A stretch of DNA of 64,000 nucleotides, taken from assembly GCF_030463565.1 (NCBI RefSeq), contig NC_134643.1:167794491-167858490 (forward strand), read 5' to 3'. A program made the translations under genes and the position numbers. This document shows positions 51,088 to 63,035 of the stretch, in pieces. Position 1 is the first letter of the stretch. Every line of letters begins with the position of its first letter. The notes beneath the pieces are model-generated. The model saw only the letters and a program-made list of their open reading frames with translations. It did no database searches and was not told the DNA's origin. This stretch comes from Pelecanus crispus. Taxonomy: Eukaryota; Chordata; Aves; Pelecaniformes; Pelecanidae.

Positions 51088-52102
51088 GAACACCAGTCAC
51101 GAGCAGTGTTCCCCAGGGCTCTGTTTTGCGGCCAGCCTTGTTTATTTATCAATGATCTGGATGAGGGCATTGAGTGCACCCTCAGTAAGTTTGCAGATGA
51201 CACCAAACTGGGTGGGAGTGTTGATCTGCTTGAGGGTAGGAAGGCCCTGCAGAGGGACCTGGACAGGCTGCATCGATGGGCCGAGGCCAACTGTATGAGA
51301 TTCAACAAGGCCAAGTGCCAGGTCCTGCACTTGTGTCACAACAACCCCATGCAACGCTACAGGCTTGGGGAAGAGTGGCTGGAAAGCTGCCTGGCCGAAA
51401 AGGACCTGGGGGTGTTGGATGACAGCTGGCTGAACATGAGCCAGCAGTGTGCCCAGGTGGCCAAGAAGGCCAACAGCATCCTGGCTTGTATCAGGAATGG
51501 TGTGGCCAGCAGGAGCAGGGAGGTGATTGTCCCCCTGTACTCGGCGCTGGTGAGGCCACACCTGGAATACTGTGTCCAGTTTTGGGCCCCTCAATACAAG
51601 AAAGACATTGAGGTGCTGGAGCGTGTTCAGAGAAGGGCAACAAAGCTGGTGAAGGGTCTGGAGCACAGCCCTTATGAGGAGCGGCTGAGGGAACTGGGGT
51701 TGTTTAGCCTGGAGAAGAGGAGGCTGAGGAGAGATCTTATTGCTCTCTACAACTTCCTGAAAGGAGGTTGTAGTGAGGTGGGTGTTGGTCTCTTCTCCCA
51801 AGTCGTTAGCGATAGGACAAGAGGAAATGGGCTCAAGCTGCATCAGGGGAGGTTTAGATTGGATATTAGGAAAAATTTATTGACGGAAAGGGTGGTCAAG
51901 CATTGGAAGAGGCTGCCCAGAGAGGTGGTGGAGTCACCATCCCTGGAAGTATTCAAAAAATGGGTAGACATGGCACTTGGGGACATGGTTTAGTCTAGTC
52001 TACCCTTAATTGGTTTAGTGTGGACTTGGTAATGTTAGGTTAATGGTTGGACTGGATGATCTTAAAGGTCTTTTCCAACCTAAATGATTCTATGATTTTA
52101 TG
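51088..52102 (+). mobile_element. CR1 LINE, 5'-truncated, 1.0 kb
   Basis: Lies in HS6ST3 intron 1, antisense to the gene. Homology to CR1 starts near CACCAGTCACGAGCAGTG (reverse-transcriptase motif B region) and runs to the 3' terminus GATGATCTTAAAGGTC, TTTTCCAACCTAAATGATTC, TATGATTTTATG at about 52102. It matches the 3' kilobase of the minus-strand copy at 35704-38396 closely, including the last 50 bp, so both belong to one subfamily. The start lies within reverse-transcriptase sequence, a typical incomplete reverse-transcription product. Confidence 0.95.
51130..51993 (+). pseudogene. CR1 ORF2 C-terminal part, frame still open
   Basis: The frame stays open from the truncation to the natural ORF2 stop (ending ...MALGDMV). 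It includes motif C FADD (51190-51201), the [20 protein letters not shown] block, [20 protein letters not shown], and [20 protein letters not shown]. It lacks motif A, most of motif B and the endonuclease, so it cannot encode a working enzyme. The open frame shows a younger or better kept copy than the one at 35704-38396, which has several breaks in the same part. Confidence 0.9.
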
Positions 52103-52269
52103 GAAGTTTGCAACCTTAATATTATTAGCTGTCATTTCAGGTTTTCATGGGTTTCTTTACAAGTCTTTTACTGAAAGAACAGCAGTCACCATTAAGAAAT
52201 CAACATTTATCCAGTCTTATCACATACATCACCCATTCAGCATGCAGAAAAAACATTTAATTGGCTGTT

Positions 52270-52860
52270 TTTTCAGAGGATCTGAGCACCCACCACTTCG
52301 GCTGGTTTTGACTGCAATGATGGCACTGTGCTTACTTAAAGCAGTGGCTGTAATGTCCTATAGATGTTCAGTTTCTCCATGTTAAAGGAGAAATTGCCAT
52401 TGACTTCAGTGGAGTTAAATAAAAAAAAAAATGTAACTTGTACTTTGAGCCTGCTCAGAGAAGGGACTGGACACTACTTCCAGGGTAAGATATCTAAATG
52501 CAGTGGTCTAAATAGAAGCTACATGTCTAAACACCCTCTGAAGCCATCAGGGAGCTGCTCAACACAGGCAGTGGTGTGTGTCTGGAGAGTGATGCAGCTC
52601 GCCAAAGGTAGGTGCCAGCTCTGGCATGGTCTGTATCACTTTAGAGGTTCCCTATGCATTGGACTGTGTACCTTGACCACAACGGGAGCTTAGATACCCA
52701 CTAACTTGGAGATATCTACATTGTAGGCACCTACGTACAGGTGTCTCCATCTGTAAGGTGAACCCCATGCCTGGAGTCAAAGGCTCCCTGCCTGCACAGA
52801 TGTATTCATAGAGCACAACCTTCAGGCCAACCTCGAAAACTGATCAGTAATGTAACATTT
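52270..52860. repeat. Possible fossil amniote interspersed repeats
   Basis: TCAGAGGATCTGAGCACCCA (52274-52293), GCCATTGACTTCAGTGGAGT (52396-52415) and GTAGGCACCTAC (52724-52735) resemble pieces of an old palindromic repeat of turtles and birds ('...tgagcacccacagctcccattgacttcaatggg...'). The match is from memory and patchy. Confidence 0.35.
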
Positions 52861-52919
52861 TGTAACGAGTGAGAAGTGACTACAGAAAACCGCCATTTCA
52901 TGATTTTTTTGTACCTATG

Positions 52920-52938
52920 ATATATATATATATACACA
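52920..52938. repeat. (AT)n-(AC)n microsatellite
   Basis: A TA run grading into ACACAC, in intron 1. Confidence 0.85.
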
Positions 52939-53559
52939 CCAGTCACGTTACAATATCTCTTTCTAAGCATGTTTGTAGAGCTGGAGCATTCCCAAAGTAA
53001 ACAGAAGTTTTAAGTTGTTTATTATTTCACACAAATCTCCAAACCAGCAGTTAGAACACCAGCCTACCATAATTTTGTTGTCCTTGCTGATATATCAGTA
53101 TATCAGTGAGATAGGGGGAGGGCTTGGAGTCAGACAGCTAGGATTATATTTCTAGTTCTGGAAAGTGAAGGTGGTTGCTCAGGAAGTTACTTGTGAAGAC
53201 ACAGTCTGTTACAGGCAAGAGAAATGTGTTTGGGCGCTGGGAAGCACTTAAGAAATGGGAAACCTCACATTTCGTTGCATGCTAGCAGAGATACTCCCTG
53301 TCACCCGCTTCAGTTTCTTTTACATTAAACTGTTGCTTTAGGACTCATTGTGAAAGTCCTGTTTTTTAGTGTTTAGAAATTGCAAGCCCTTTTTTTTTCC
53401 CTAAATATCCTCTGAAATATCAAATTAAGTTCTGTATCCATGCTATCAGAAAAACCTCAGGAAAGCTTTACAGCACTATTTTATTTTTTTGCATGGCTGT
53501 TGATGAGAAGATGTGTCCCACACCTGATTAAAGAATGACAGGTGACAAGTATTTCAAAG

Positions 53560-53920
53560 ACATGTCTAAGATGTTAGGTAGGGACCAAACAGCAGCCTTC
53601 TAGTACCTAAGAGGAGGTCAGTGAGAAGATGGAGCCAGACTCTTCACTGACGTGCACGGTGGGATAATGAGATACAATGGTCATAAATTGAAAAAGGGGA
53701 GGATACAGGGAAAATAATTTTCACTATGAGAATAATTAAGCATTGGGAGAGCTTTGCCCGAAGAAGCTGTGTGCCCTCCATCCTTGGAGGTTTTGAAGAC
53801 CCAACTGGACAGAGCCCTGAGTAACTCCATCTGCACTCAGTGGCGACCCTGCTCTGAGCAGGGAGTTGGACTAGAGACCTCCCGAGGTCCCTTCCCGCCC
53901 CAGGGGTTCTGTGATTCTGC
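53560..53920 (+). mobile_element. CR1 LINE 3'-end fragment, diverged
   Basis: Order of CR1 signatures: GGTAGGGACCAAACAGCAGC, GGAGCCAGACTCTTC, ATGGTCATAAATTGAAAAAG, CATCCTTGGAGGTTTTGAAG, TTGGACTAGAGACCTCCCGA, GGTCCCTTCC and the terminal TTCTGTGATTCTG. It is a different and older CR1 type than the copy ending at 52102, which lies about 1.5 kb to the left in the same orientation. Confidence 0.88.
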
Positions 53921-54414
53921 ATGACAGTGCACAGTCTTCTGTCACCAAATGTACGGTCCTGCCAGAAAACACTTCAATCCAGAAACAACTTGCCAACTAG
54001 ATCATACCTGTCCTCCCCCGCTCTTTCCTGGCTACCCGAGAGAGTACAGGGAATATGCTTTGCCTTTTATGAGATTGGGTTTTTTTGTATATGATTTTAA
54101 CTAGGGCTATAACACTCTGAATCAGCATGCCCTGAATTACTGAGCAACTTCATGAATATTTATTTCAATGACACTTTGTTCGACATAGAGTCTCTAGAAA
54201 TTGGAGAGGACAGTGCAGCAACTACATGTCCCTAAAGAAATTAATTCTGTTCACAGGTATCAAGTCTGGATCTCGAACAGCTCCTAGACTAACGAAATGA
54301 TGTAGCTATCCATGGTTTTAATCTCAGTATTTTAGAAAATGCACACAAACAGCATATGAATATGTGTGAGCTTTCTGAGCTAATATATGTTTTTCCTATG
54401 TGTTGCCTTTAGGA

Positions 54415-54600
54415 TTTAGGCATAAATTTTCAAACACAGAGCAAAAAATTAGGCATCTAACTATATTTAAATACGTACAGAAACTCAGCCTCATTGTCAG
54501 TGAAGAAAATACACAGTAGTAAGAGCTAAGGATGTTCAGGTACCCAGAAAACATGGTCTGCTGATTTATTTAGCAAAAGGAGGCTCCCAGAGCCATCAAA
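54415..54600. repeat. Possible fossil repeat piece
   Basis: AAATTTTCAAACACAGAGCA, AAAAATTAGGCATCTAAC resembles old amniote repeat text ('ttttcaaaagcacctaa...ttaggcacctaa'). Short and uncertain. Confidence 0.25.
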
Positions 54601-55079
54601 GTGCCCTGCCCTGCCAGCACAGATAACAGCACTCTATTATCCCCTTCATAAAACATCCTAGCCCCTTTTGAAATATCCTTTTCATGCCATTGCTCCCATT
54701 GAAAAGAGCTTGTGAAGGTTGCTTCTCATGGTTAGGAACAAGTCTCATTCCCAGACTAAACCTGGTCTTGGTCTACTTACATCCAGTTGTTCTTGGGCTA
54801 ACACTGCAAATTAGAAATACAACATCAGAGAAGGAGAAATGGCATTTAAGTTGGAGATCAGAGAGCAATCACACTTCTCGGCTTTCATTTTACGAAGCTG
54901 AACTAGTTGTTATTGTCTCCTCTGATAAGACAAGCCAGAAGTGACCACACTGTAGTCCCCCAAAACCTTTGGGTCACACTTCGATCGCTTCACTCAGAGA
55001 TGCACCCTGAGTTTTCCAACATCTCAGTTTTCCATGCTGAGATTGGTTCTGGTTTTTGACCATCCGAGCAGTCCTTTCC

Positions 55080-55730
55080 TGGCATTTGAATGTGCACCAC
55101 TTCACATTTCACTATACATGACTAGAAATGGGCAAATTTCACATGAGGCCTCACAGGTGCCTTGTACAATAAATACTTCTTACCTCCACTGGCAATGTAT
55201 TCTCTGATACACCCCCACGTTGCATTTGTTTTTTTACAGGGCCGCATAGCTCTGGAAACTCATACTCACTGTGTTACTGGCTAATATACGGAGGCCTTCC
55301 TGCTCCCCCTGTTTCAGCTGATAAGCACTCAGTTGATAGAGGAAATCTGTTTCTGATGGCCTGAAAGGCATGATCTTGCACTTTGCGCTACCAAACTTCA
55401 TCCCACCTCATCTACTGAAATCCTCAAGGTCATTAAGCAAATTCCATTAACGTACTTCAGCTTTTTGTGCCAACATCGTTAATGAAAACATGAAATAGGA
55501 TCAGAGCTTAAGACCAGCCCTGAGGAAATTAATTAATAACTTTCCTTTCACCAGAAAGTTCCTCTTTCAGCACCTCCCATTTTGTTACCAGCTTCTTGTC
55601 CACCAGAAAATTCTTATGCTCAGCCTCATGTTTTCTGCCTTGTATAATAACTTTGCAGATGCTGCTCTGTCAAATACTTTATTGAAGGTAAATTTCCCTT
55701 CTCGTATCAGAGACAGATGCTGGGTATTTA
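55080..55730 (-). mobile_element. Ancient CR1/L3-like LINE, reverse-transcriptase region
   Basis: On the plus strand the text follows the antisense of an RT-encoding LINE: GCACCACTTCACATTTCACT, AACTCATACTCACTGT, CCTCAAGGTCATTAAGCAAA, TTAATGAAAACATGAAATAG, GACCAGCCCTGAGGAAATT, GTCAAATACTTTATTGAAGG. The young CR1 at 35704-38396 has the same order (e.g. 'gatcattgataaagatattaaacag', 'tgtcaaaggctttcctcaagtccag'). No open frame is left. Confidence 0.65.
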
Positions 55731-57579
55731 CATATCTCAGCCCAAAGGCTGAGAATGGTGGCAGCCCCAGCTTTGCTGCGCGTGAGAACACAGAGAACGG
55801 TTAAGAAGGGGAAATGACAATTTATTTGAGAGCGAAGCGGTCTGGAATAGAAATGTACAGATTAGGCATTTTGATGGAAAAACAAATCTGCCACTTTCCA
55901 TCAAACAACCTTGATACAAATTGTAAATCATTTCTTGATGAGACACAAATCTAACAAAGTTCCCTCCAGAGATTTTTGTTCTATGCCTAAATTATATCAA
56001 GCTCAGTTGTTCTAAGTGTTCTTTAAATTGCTGAAAGGAGTGCAGTGGCAAGAGCCTTGCTGAAAGAAATATAAACGTAAAATGCAACAGTAAATCAAAT
56101 AATAAGAATTTGGTTGTTCTGTCAAGCACATGCATAATAAAACCCTTGTACCTTGTAAGAAACGGTGTGTGAGCACACACAGGAAGAAATACTATTCAAA
56201 AGTAATAGATACACAGTGTCTTGTAAGATTCTTTAAAGACACTGTATGCAAGACCTTTGTGCCAGAGAGAATAATAAATCCTTTGTGGCCAGTACTGGCA
56301 AAGGAGGAATCCATTGCTCACATCGCCTCCACTCTACCTCATCCCTGTTGTGCAGAGGTCATTGCTGTGTCCCAAAAGAACCACGCAAATCTGGGGCACA
56401 CGTGACGTCTTTACTCAAAAATGTTGTTTCTCCTGTCTCTGCCTTTGCTATGCCACTGCACAGCAGGGAAAATGAAATAAGGATGTATTTGGACTACTGT
56501 ACTACCTGCCTCCTCCCAGAGTTGCCTCTAGCCCCAGCTTGGGGAGGAAGTACTGAACTTGCCTTTCTCAGCGAGATGTTATGAGTACAGGGGAGACAAG
56601 CTAAGGGGATGACCCACAGCATCAAGCGTCAGCAGAAAACAAAGGCTGGCCAGAGAAAAGAAAGGTGATGACAGGCAAGTGACAAGAGAAGAGCAAACCT
56701 GGAGACAGTGCAGCAAGAGAGACCCGCGGTTTCAGTTGTTTTGCCAACTTAGCTTCCAAGGGAGACAGAAACCAGGTTGGGAAGGGACCCTCCTGATCAA
56801 GTCTGATGCCGATAAGCACGGGTAACGGTTTAGCACAACAGGATTCGTAAAATGTCCCTTATGAACACAGGACAAGCCACAAAACCTTCCTCACTACCAG
56901 GTCGCAGTCTCTGAGCAGCTGCCAGCAAGGTTAGAGCAAGTGCCTGTTTCGGGAGGAGTCTCCCTGGAGCAGGTTACTGCCTGGGCGACTGAGCATGCAG
57001 CCCCAGCTGCCCTCAGCACGCGCTCCTCCAGCTCTGCTGCAAAGAGATGGGGACGCAGAACTCCCACCTATTCAGTAACTTAAACAACCTAAGGCCTTTT
57101 GTAATGGTTATAAAGAAAAAAACCCTACGTACTTTCACGCAGGATTATGAGAGATCTGTTATTGCAAGAGTCCTGGCTGCCTACGAGAATATACCTGATT
57201 GGGAAAATTCAATTTCAAAGAACCCCTGAAAAGACAAATAAAATGTAGCCAGACCCTTAAATCTTCTGACATTTATATTTCTTCAGTCAGATTTTGTTAG
57301 GTCTGAAACAGAGCAAAAATACTTACGTTAAATTCAACTACGATGCTTACTTTCCTCCTCTTCCTCGTTTTTGAAGGAGCTGTTGCTATCCCATCTTATT
57401 CTCTGGCTAGGTAAGACAAGCAGCAGAGGCATCGTCAGTGTTCCTCTATACCTGGCTTCATTGGAAACCCGTATGTGCCGCAAGTGGCGTGTACCGAGGC
57501 TCCCCCCCAGCTGAGCTGTCGCTGATTTCCAACTAATAGCTCAGGTGCAGACGCTCTCTTCCAAATCTGTGATGCTCAG

Positions 57580-57790
57580 ATGAAAGTTCTGTGGGATTTT
57601 TCACTGCAACGCATTTTGAATCAGTACAGTAATTCTGCTCAATTAATAAAGTAATTAACAATAAAAAGGCCCAGTAATTGAAATCCCTTTGAAAGTACAT
57701 CAATTTATTCTCTCTAAGCTTTGCCTCAAGTCTTTATTAATTCTGACATCAAGCATAATGACCATAAATTATAAATGATCATCACAAAAT
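57580..57790. promoter_or_regulatory. AT-rich block with homeodomain-type cores
   Basis: TAATTA and ATTAAT cores recur (CAATTAATAAAGTAATTAAC near 57640, TATTAATTC near 57737), with no microsatellite character and no transposon signature. This is the composition often seen in conserved intronic enhancers of developmental genes. There is no direct evidence of conservation here. Confidence 0.25.
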
Positions 57791-58313
57791 CCATCACAAC
57801 CATTTTCTTGTCCTACATGCTGAGTTTCTAAAACATGTAGGTTTGGTCAGAACTTTTGAGATTTGCCTCCCATAAGGGAAAGAATATGACAACAAGGATA
57901 TTAAAGAATTTCAGGTGATTCTACTAATGAAAACATTGTAAGAGTAGTCTTTCCTATTCATTCATTGAAACAATTCACAAAAGCTAAGGAAACTGCTCAG
58001 CTGTAAGACAAAAATGCTAACTTACTCTCTCCTAACATTCCTCTTCTTGTGAAGTAATTGCACAGTTTTTCCTGTAAGACATTAAGAAAGCAGATGATGG
58101 GGTATTTCAGTTGAATACTTATAAGACAGACGACTGGCTTCCCATTTTACACTGCACATTGTGTTCCCACTAAAATCCTTGATAGGATCTAATCAGAGCC
58201 AGAAATGTTTGCTAGGTGAATAATACAACTTAAAGCTACAAGCGAGATTGCTGTCTTCCCGCTCCACTGACCTAACAGATTTCTTTCCACGTCAGTTTAG
58301 AGTATGTATGTGC

Positions 58314-58342
58314 GTATATATATACACACATATATATACACA
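58314..58342. repeat. Compound (TA)n(CA)n microsatellite
   Basis: GTATATATATACACACATAT then ATATACACA: alternating TA and CA blocks in intron 1. Confidence 0.9.
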
Positions 58343-59281
58343 AAGTCCACAAGGGGGCCCTCTTATCTTCCCCAAATCTTGGCAAAAGCTGAACTTGCTT
58401 TCCAAAAATTTATGTTGTAAAGCTTTTGTCTACAGATCATATGGTATCTTAGAGAAAAGTTTTTACCAACTAGAATTTAGTTTATGATAGAATTTTATAC
58501 AACAAAAACTGTACTTTGAAAGGGAATCAGTTTTTATGTACAATCTCCATTCTATACCTGGCACGTGGAGAACTTTGATGAAGCAAGTTTACTACTTGCA
58601 ATAACCAGCCCAAGTGAGACCTTACACACACACAGAGTCAGCTCACACTGCCATAGCAAGGCAGCCTCCAAGATGCAGGCTGGCTCTATGTTATATTGGA
58701 ATTTGCAGGATAAACCCAAAGTAAGCCACTATTAGTGACTTCAGCTCTGTGTGAATGCATCCCCTAGGCACAAAAGTTAAGGTACAAATAGTATTAAAGT
58801 TATTTGCACTGTCCTCTCAACTCCCAGAAGATATGGAAAACAAATCTTGTTTGAGATACCTTGTTATTTGCTTTAATATTCTGAATGTTTTATGGAGACA
58901 GTGTTATATGTCATCATCTTCTTAACTCAATTGTAGCTCTGGGAGGTTTCTATTATTTACCATCCCTTTGACCTTGGAATACCTGACACAAATCAGACCA
59001 TCTCCTTCTTCTGACCTCAAACCTTAACGAATCAAGCCTACGTAGCACATGCCAGGCTGTGCACTGCACTATACCACTATCGGCTGTGGATGCTATGCTC
59101 TGAGAAAGAAGGTATTAAGATGAAATAAAGAAGCCTAGGCTTCAAACCTCCAGCTTTTATGAGGCATTCCTTACCTTTCAGGAAAACTAGCAAGCAATTA
59201 TGTGAATTCAGCCTTGCTGATACAGCACAAACCCACCAATCTGCTAAGTCATTCGAGTAAATCTCTGAACCTTGATCTGCA

Positions 59282-59307
59282 GTGCAAACTTTAAGCAAAG
59301 TTTGCAC
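59282..59307. repeat. Perfect 11-bp hairpin with 4-nt loop
   Basis: GTGCAAACTTT (59282-59292), loop AAGC, AAAGTTTGCAC (59297-59307), all 11 pairs exact. In HS6ST3 intron 1, so it would also fold in the nascent transcript. Confidence 0.85.
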
Positions 59308-62300
59308 GATCGCTCAGCAATACTGCCATGTGATACTGTCATGTTTAACCGATGTCAATGATAGAGTTCAGGTTGCTGCAGTACTTGTGCATTCAGGTAA
59401 AATAAAATACCCAAGGTGCTGATGGGGCTCCATAGGAATTACTGTCCGCAGCAAGTCATCGGGGATGCCTTTAGCTCTGCAACCCTCCTCCAGAATGGAC
59501 AAATCCTAATCAATGAAGCACATCTGTACAGAGGAGGAAAAGCACTTCCCAGTCCCTTCAGGCCATGAACTGACTACTTGAAGCATGACATTTGATTAGC
59601 CTTATTATCTCAACTCATTTATATATAAATGTTGTTAGGGGCCATGAAGCCATCCAGCTCTTATTAAAAACCAGCCACAGTCTCTGAGCTGATGTTCCCA
59701 CTCTTCTTCCTTTTTGTCTGCAAAAACAAGGAAGAATTTCTGTTTCTGAACTGCGGGTTATCATTTTTGCATTTTTATTATTGTAAAATAATCTTCTTCT
59801 CTTACATTAGTGCAGCAGACTGTTGCCGTACCCCCTCACATATGCAAATAGGTCAGGCTTTCTAGTCTTTCCCCACAGAGATACTTGACATTGAGATTCA
59901 ACATGATCTAGCATCTTTCTGAACTAAAGGCCAGGGGAATAGTGCGCAGGACTTTATTTTCAAATGTATCTCTCACGGAAATTAATGAACATCTGTGCAG
60001 ACACTGAACATGAATTCAGGCAGCAGAAACAAAACCTGTCTGAAATTGAGCTTAAGGTCTAGGAGTACCTAATGGTAAGGATCTTTGTCTTTGCAAGTGG
60101 AGGATTTCTTCCCTCCCCTTTAAAGAACCAGAGTACTTTCCAGGTCACAAGCTTATCTTGCTCTAAAGGAAATGGGATGATAACAGGGTTATGAAAGCTG
60201 TTTCTGCATTAACAAGGAGCAAAGTTGCTGATGTGTATCCTAAGTAACACAAAGATTTGAATACAGAACATTCATTAAGATTCCTTTATAGACTCTATAA
60301 ATTGCTTTCTGTTTCATACAGAATATTACTGTCAATACAATCCAGCAGTGATGCAAACAGGAAAGCAAAATTCAGGTTAAAATCTCATAACATCATGAAC
60401 ATTTTTCTACAGTTGTAATGATTTCAATGTTTGTATCTTCTGTCTAGTGGAGTAGATTACTTAGTCTGGGTCAATCTTATTTTTGATACACATACTGAAT
60501 ATTACATAATTTTACATAAATTAATACCCGTGATTTTAAAAAAGAAATCTCATCATAGTTTCCTGAGCAACAGAAGATATGCTACCTGCCCAGTAAAAAT
60601 AGCAAAAAAAAGGACGCAAACTAATCTGGTTTTGCTTTTTTGCTTTGAAGATGTTCCTTTTCAATGGGCTTTTTCTAAAGCAAAATTTTTGTTTATAATT
60701 GTATCATTTTTCATATATGACAAAACTATACATCCCAATAGTCTCACCAAGCGCTGTTTAGCACTTGTATCTCCACTCTCCATCTTGAGATAGCAGCTGC
60801 TGTACGCTCAGGCTAAACTGCGGCTCTGCCTAGATGAAAAGGAAGTTTGCATGCACATAGACCTTTATTTGTGACACTTTAATTTGCTCCATGGCCTTAA
60901 TAAATACACCAGCATTAAGCATACTCATGCAAACCACAGCTCTAAAAATAACTCACTTCAGACATTCAGATGTTTTTCCGTGTTGTTTCCAGTAACACCA
61001 CTCTTACTGCTAGAACAATCACTAGCACAGGCAGGGATTTATCATCAAAAAAATCACACTCAGAAATGCAGCAGGGATCCTCAGAGGTGTGGCAGGGGAC
61101 TAGCTGAGGGGTCACATTAGTATTCCTTGAGCATTAATGGGAAAAAGCCCGGCAGTGTAGCTGGGCCATTGCAGTGAGTGGGGTAAGCAGTCATGGGCAA
61201 CCCTCCTCATTCATCATCCGGAGTCCGACGGCACGGCCCACGGGTGAGGGCTAGGGGCAGTGGCCACCAAGCTGCACGGTCTCCCCAAAATCCCTGGGGA
61301 CACATTTTGCTCAGAGGCCAGAAATCCACCTCCCCCAGTCCAGCACCCCTCCCCAGACCAAAGTCTTCCCTGGCAGACACCCCAGCCTACCTTGTCGGAA
61401 GAAGAGGGGCTGGTAGAAAGGGATGGTACAGGCTCCTCCTTAACTTCATAAAGACAATCACAACCTTGCTCTAACCTAATTGCTTTTTCTTTTTGTCCCA
61501 GTATTCTCGACAGAACAGGAAGATGTATTTAAGACAAATGCTGTGCAAACAGCAACAGACCAGGCAATGACAGAAGAATACACAGTTATCTTGAAAGAGT
61601 TTTTTACTCTTAAATGCAATTCTCTTTATCTCGTTCTAAAACATGCCTGCCTTTATTGTAAAAAGGCAAAAGCAAACTGCGTATGTAGAACAAACCAATG
61701 GCCTACAAACACACATAACTCAGAGACTGAACCTTGAATTTAAAAAAAAAAATACCTGATTTTAATGAAAAATCCATGCTAAGTGCCTTGGAGCAAAGGA
61801 TCTGGGGATAAAATTCTTAAATCGCTGAGCCCTGAGCACAATCTCAACACTCAGACTGGGAAGACAATGTTGTGATTCATCAGAGCTACAAAACCTGCAT
61901 TCTTTCTTACTACGCACTTACTACGTGTGCATTTTTCTTCTTTTCCTCCTGGCTTCTCTCCAATTCTTTGGTACGACCTTTTTTTTCCTCTCTATTTCTT
62001 TTCTTCTTTTCCCCCTCATTATTTGTGTTCTCACACAGCAGCATAACTTTATGCCTGTAGGAGCTGCAGAGAAAACACAGCCTTTCCATGTGCAATGGAC
62101 TGCTGGGCTGATACAGAAGAAAACCAACTTTTTCCTAGCTAGGGTTAAGCCCATTTGCTCCTGCACCAGGTTTCTCTGCACATTGAGCTGGCTGCAGAGA
62201 AAAAACTGAGCGGGAGTGGGATGGTGTCACTCAAAACCCTTGCCAGCCGCAGAGCTGTGCCTGCCGCTTGCCGGGGTCGGGAGCAGGGGCTGTGCAGCCG

Positions 62301-62779
62301 ACTCACGAAGCCAGGCTGAGGGCAGGCACCTGGGGAGCAGGTCCCACCCGGAGATGTGTTGGTTTAGGTACTTGGCTGCTTCCCCCCAGGCCATTTTCAC
62401 AGCACTGCCCCCATTTGTGCCTCTCCCTCTGCTATCTACCAGGATAGGGTTATTTGTTCAGCTTGGGATTTTTTAATTTTAGCTCATCCACCCAATTTTT
62501 CCATCCTGGATACACAAACTCTCCAAGGGCTCAGTTTAGATCCCTGTGCATTAGGTACATTACTGTCAGTACAGGTTTTCTTAACAAATATGAGAGCCAG
62601 AAATTATTTTGAAAAACCTCAGTGTAACTTCCAATGCCGGACATCTTATAACAGTTATAATATTACGGTATTGCATTTGGACTTTGTTCTGCTAAACCTA
62701 GCCTGAATTTGGCTTTGGCTTTCTAAAAAGGCTTTAGAAGAGTGATGTTCTGCAAAAACAGCTGAATGAAAAATGGCAT

Positions 62780-63035
62780 ATTAAAAAAGAGTTCAAGAAG
62801 CTACTTGACTAGCTCACGGAAGATAAACCCATCAAGAGCTATTAAATACAGAGACATCTCCACTAAGCAAGAAATTCTCAAGCCTTGAATTTTTAGACTA
62901 CGGGAGTATATTCGGGGTATCATCAGTACATGCTTGCCCTGTTCTTGCCCTCCTTGGACATCAGTTGCTGGCCACTGTTGAAGACAAGGTATTAGGCTAG
63001 GTGGACCTTTGGTCTGACTCAGCTTAGCCATCCCG
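62780..63035 (+). mobile_element. Ancient CR1/L3-like LINE 3' end
   Basis: AAAAAAGAGTTCAAGAAGCT..., CCCATCAAGAGCTATTAAAT..., GGCCACTGTTGAAGACAAGG, TATTAGGCTAGGTGGACCTT, TGGTCTGACTCAGCTTAGCC parallels the 3' end of turtle/crocodilian-type CR1 ('gggctagatggacctttggtctgacccagtatggcc'). No coding frame remains. Confidence 0.82.

Noticed and set aside
51142..51843. 233-codon open frame on the minus strand
   Set aside because: It is the antisense shadow of CR1 ORF2 at 51130-51993.
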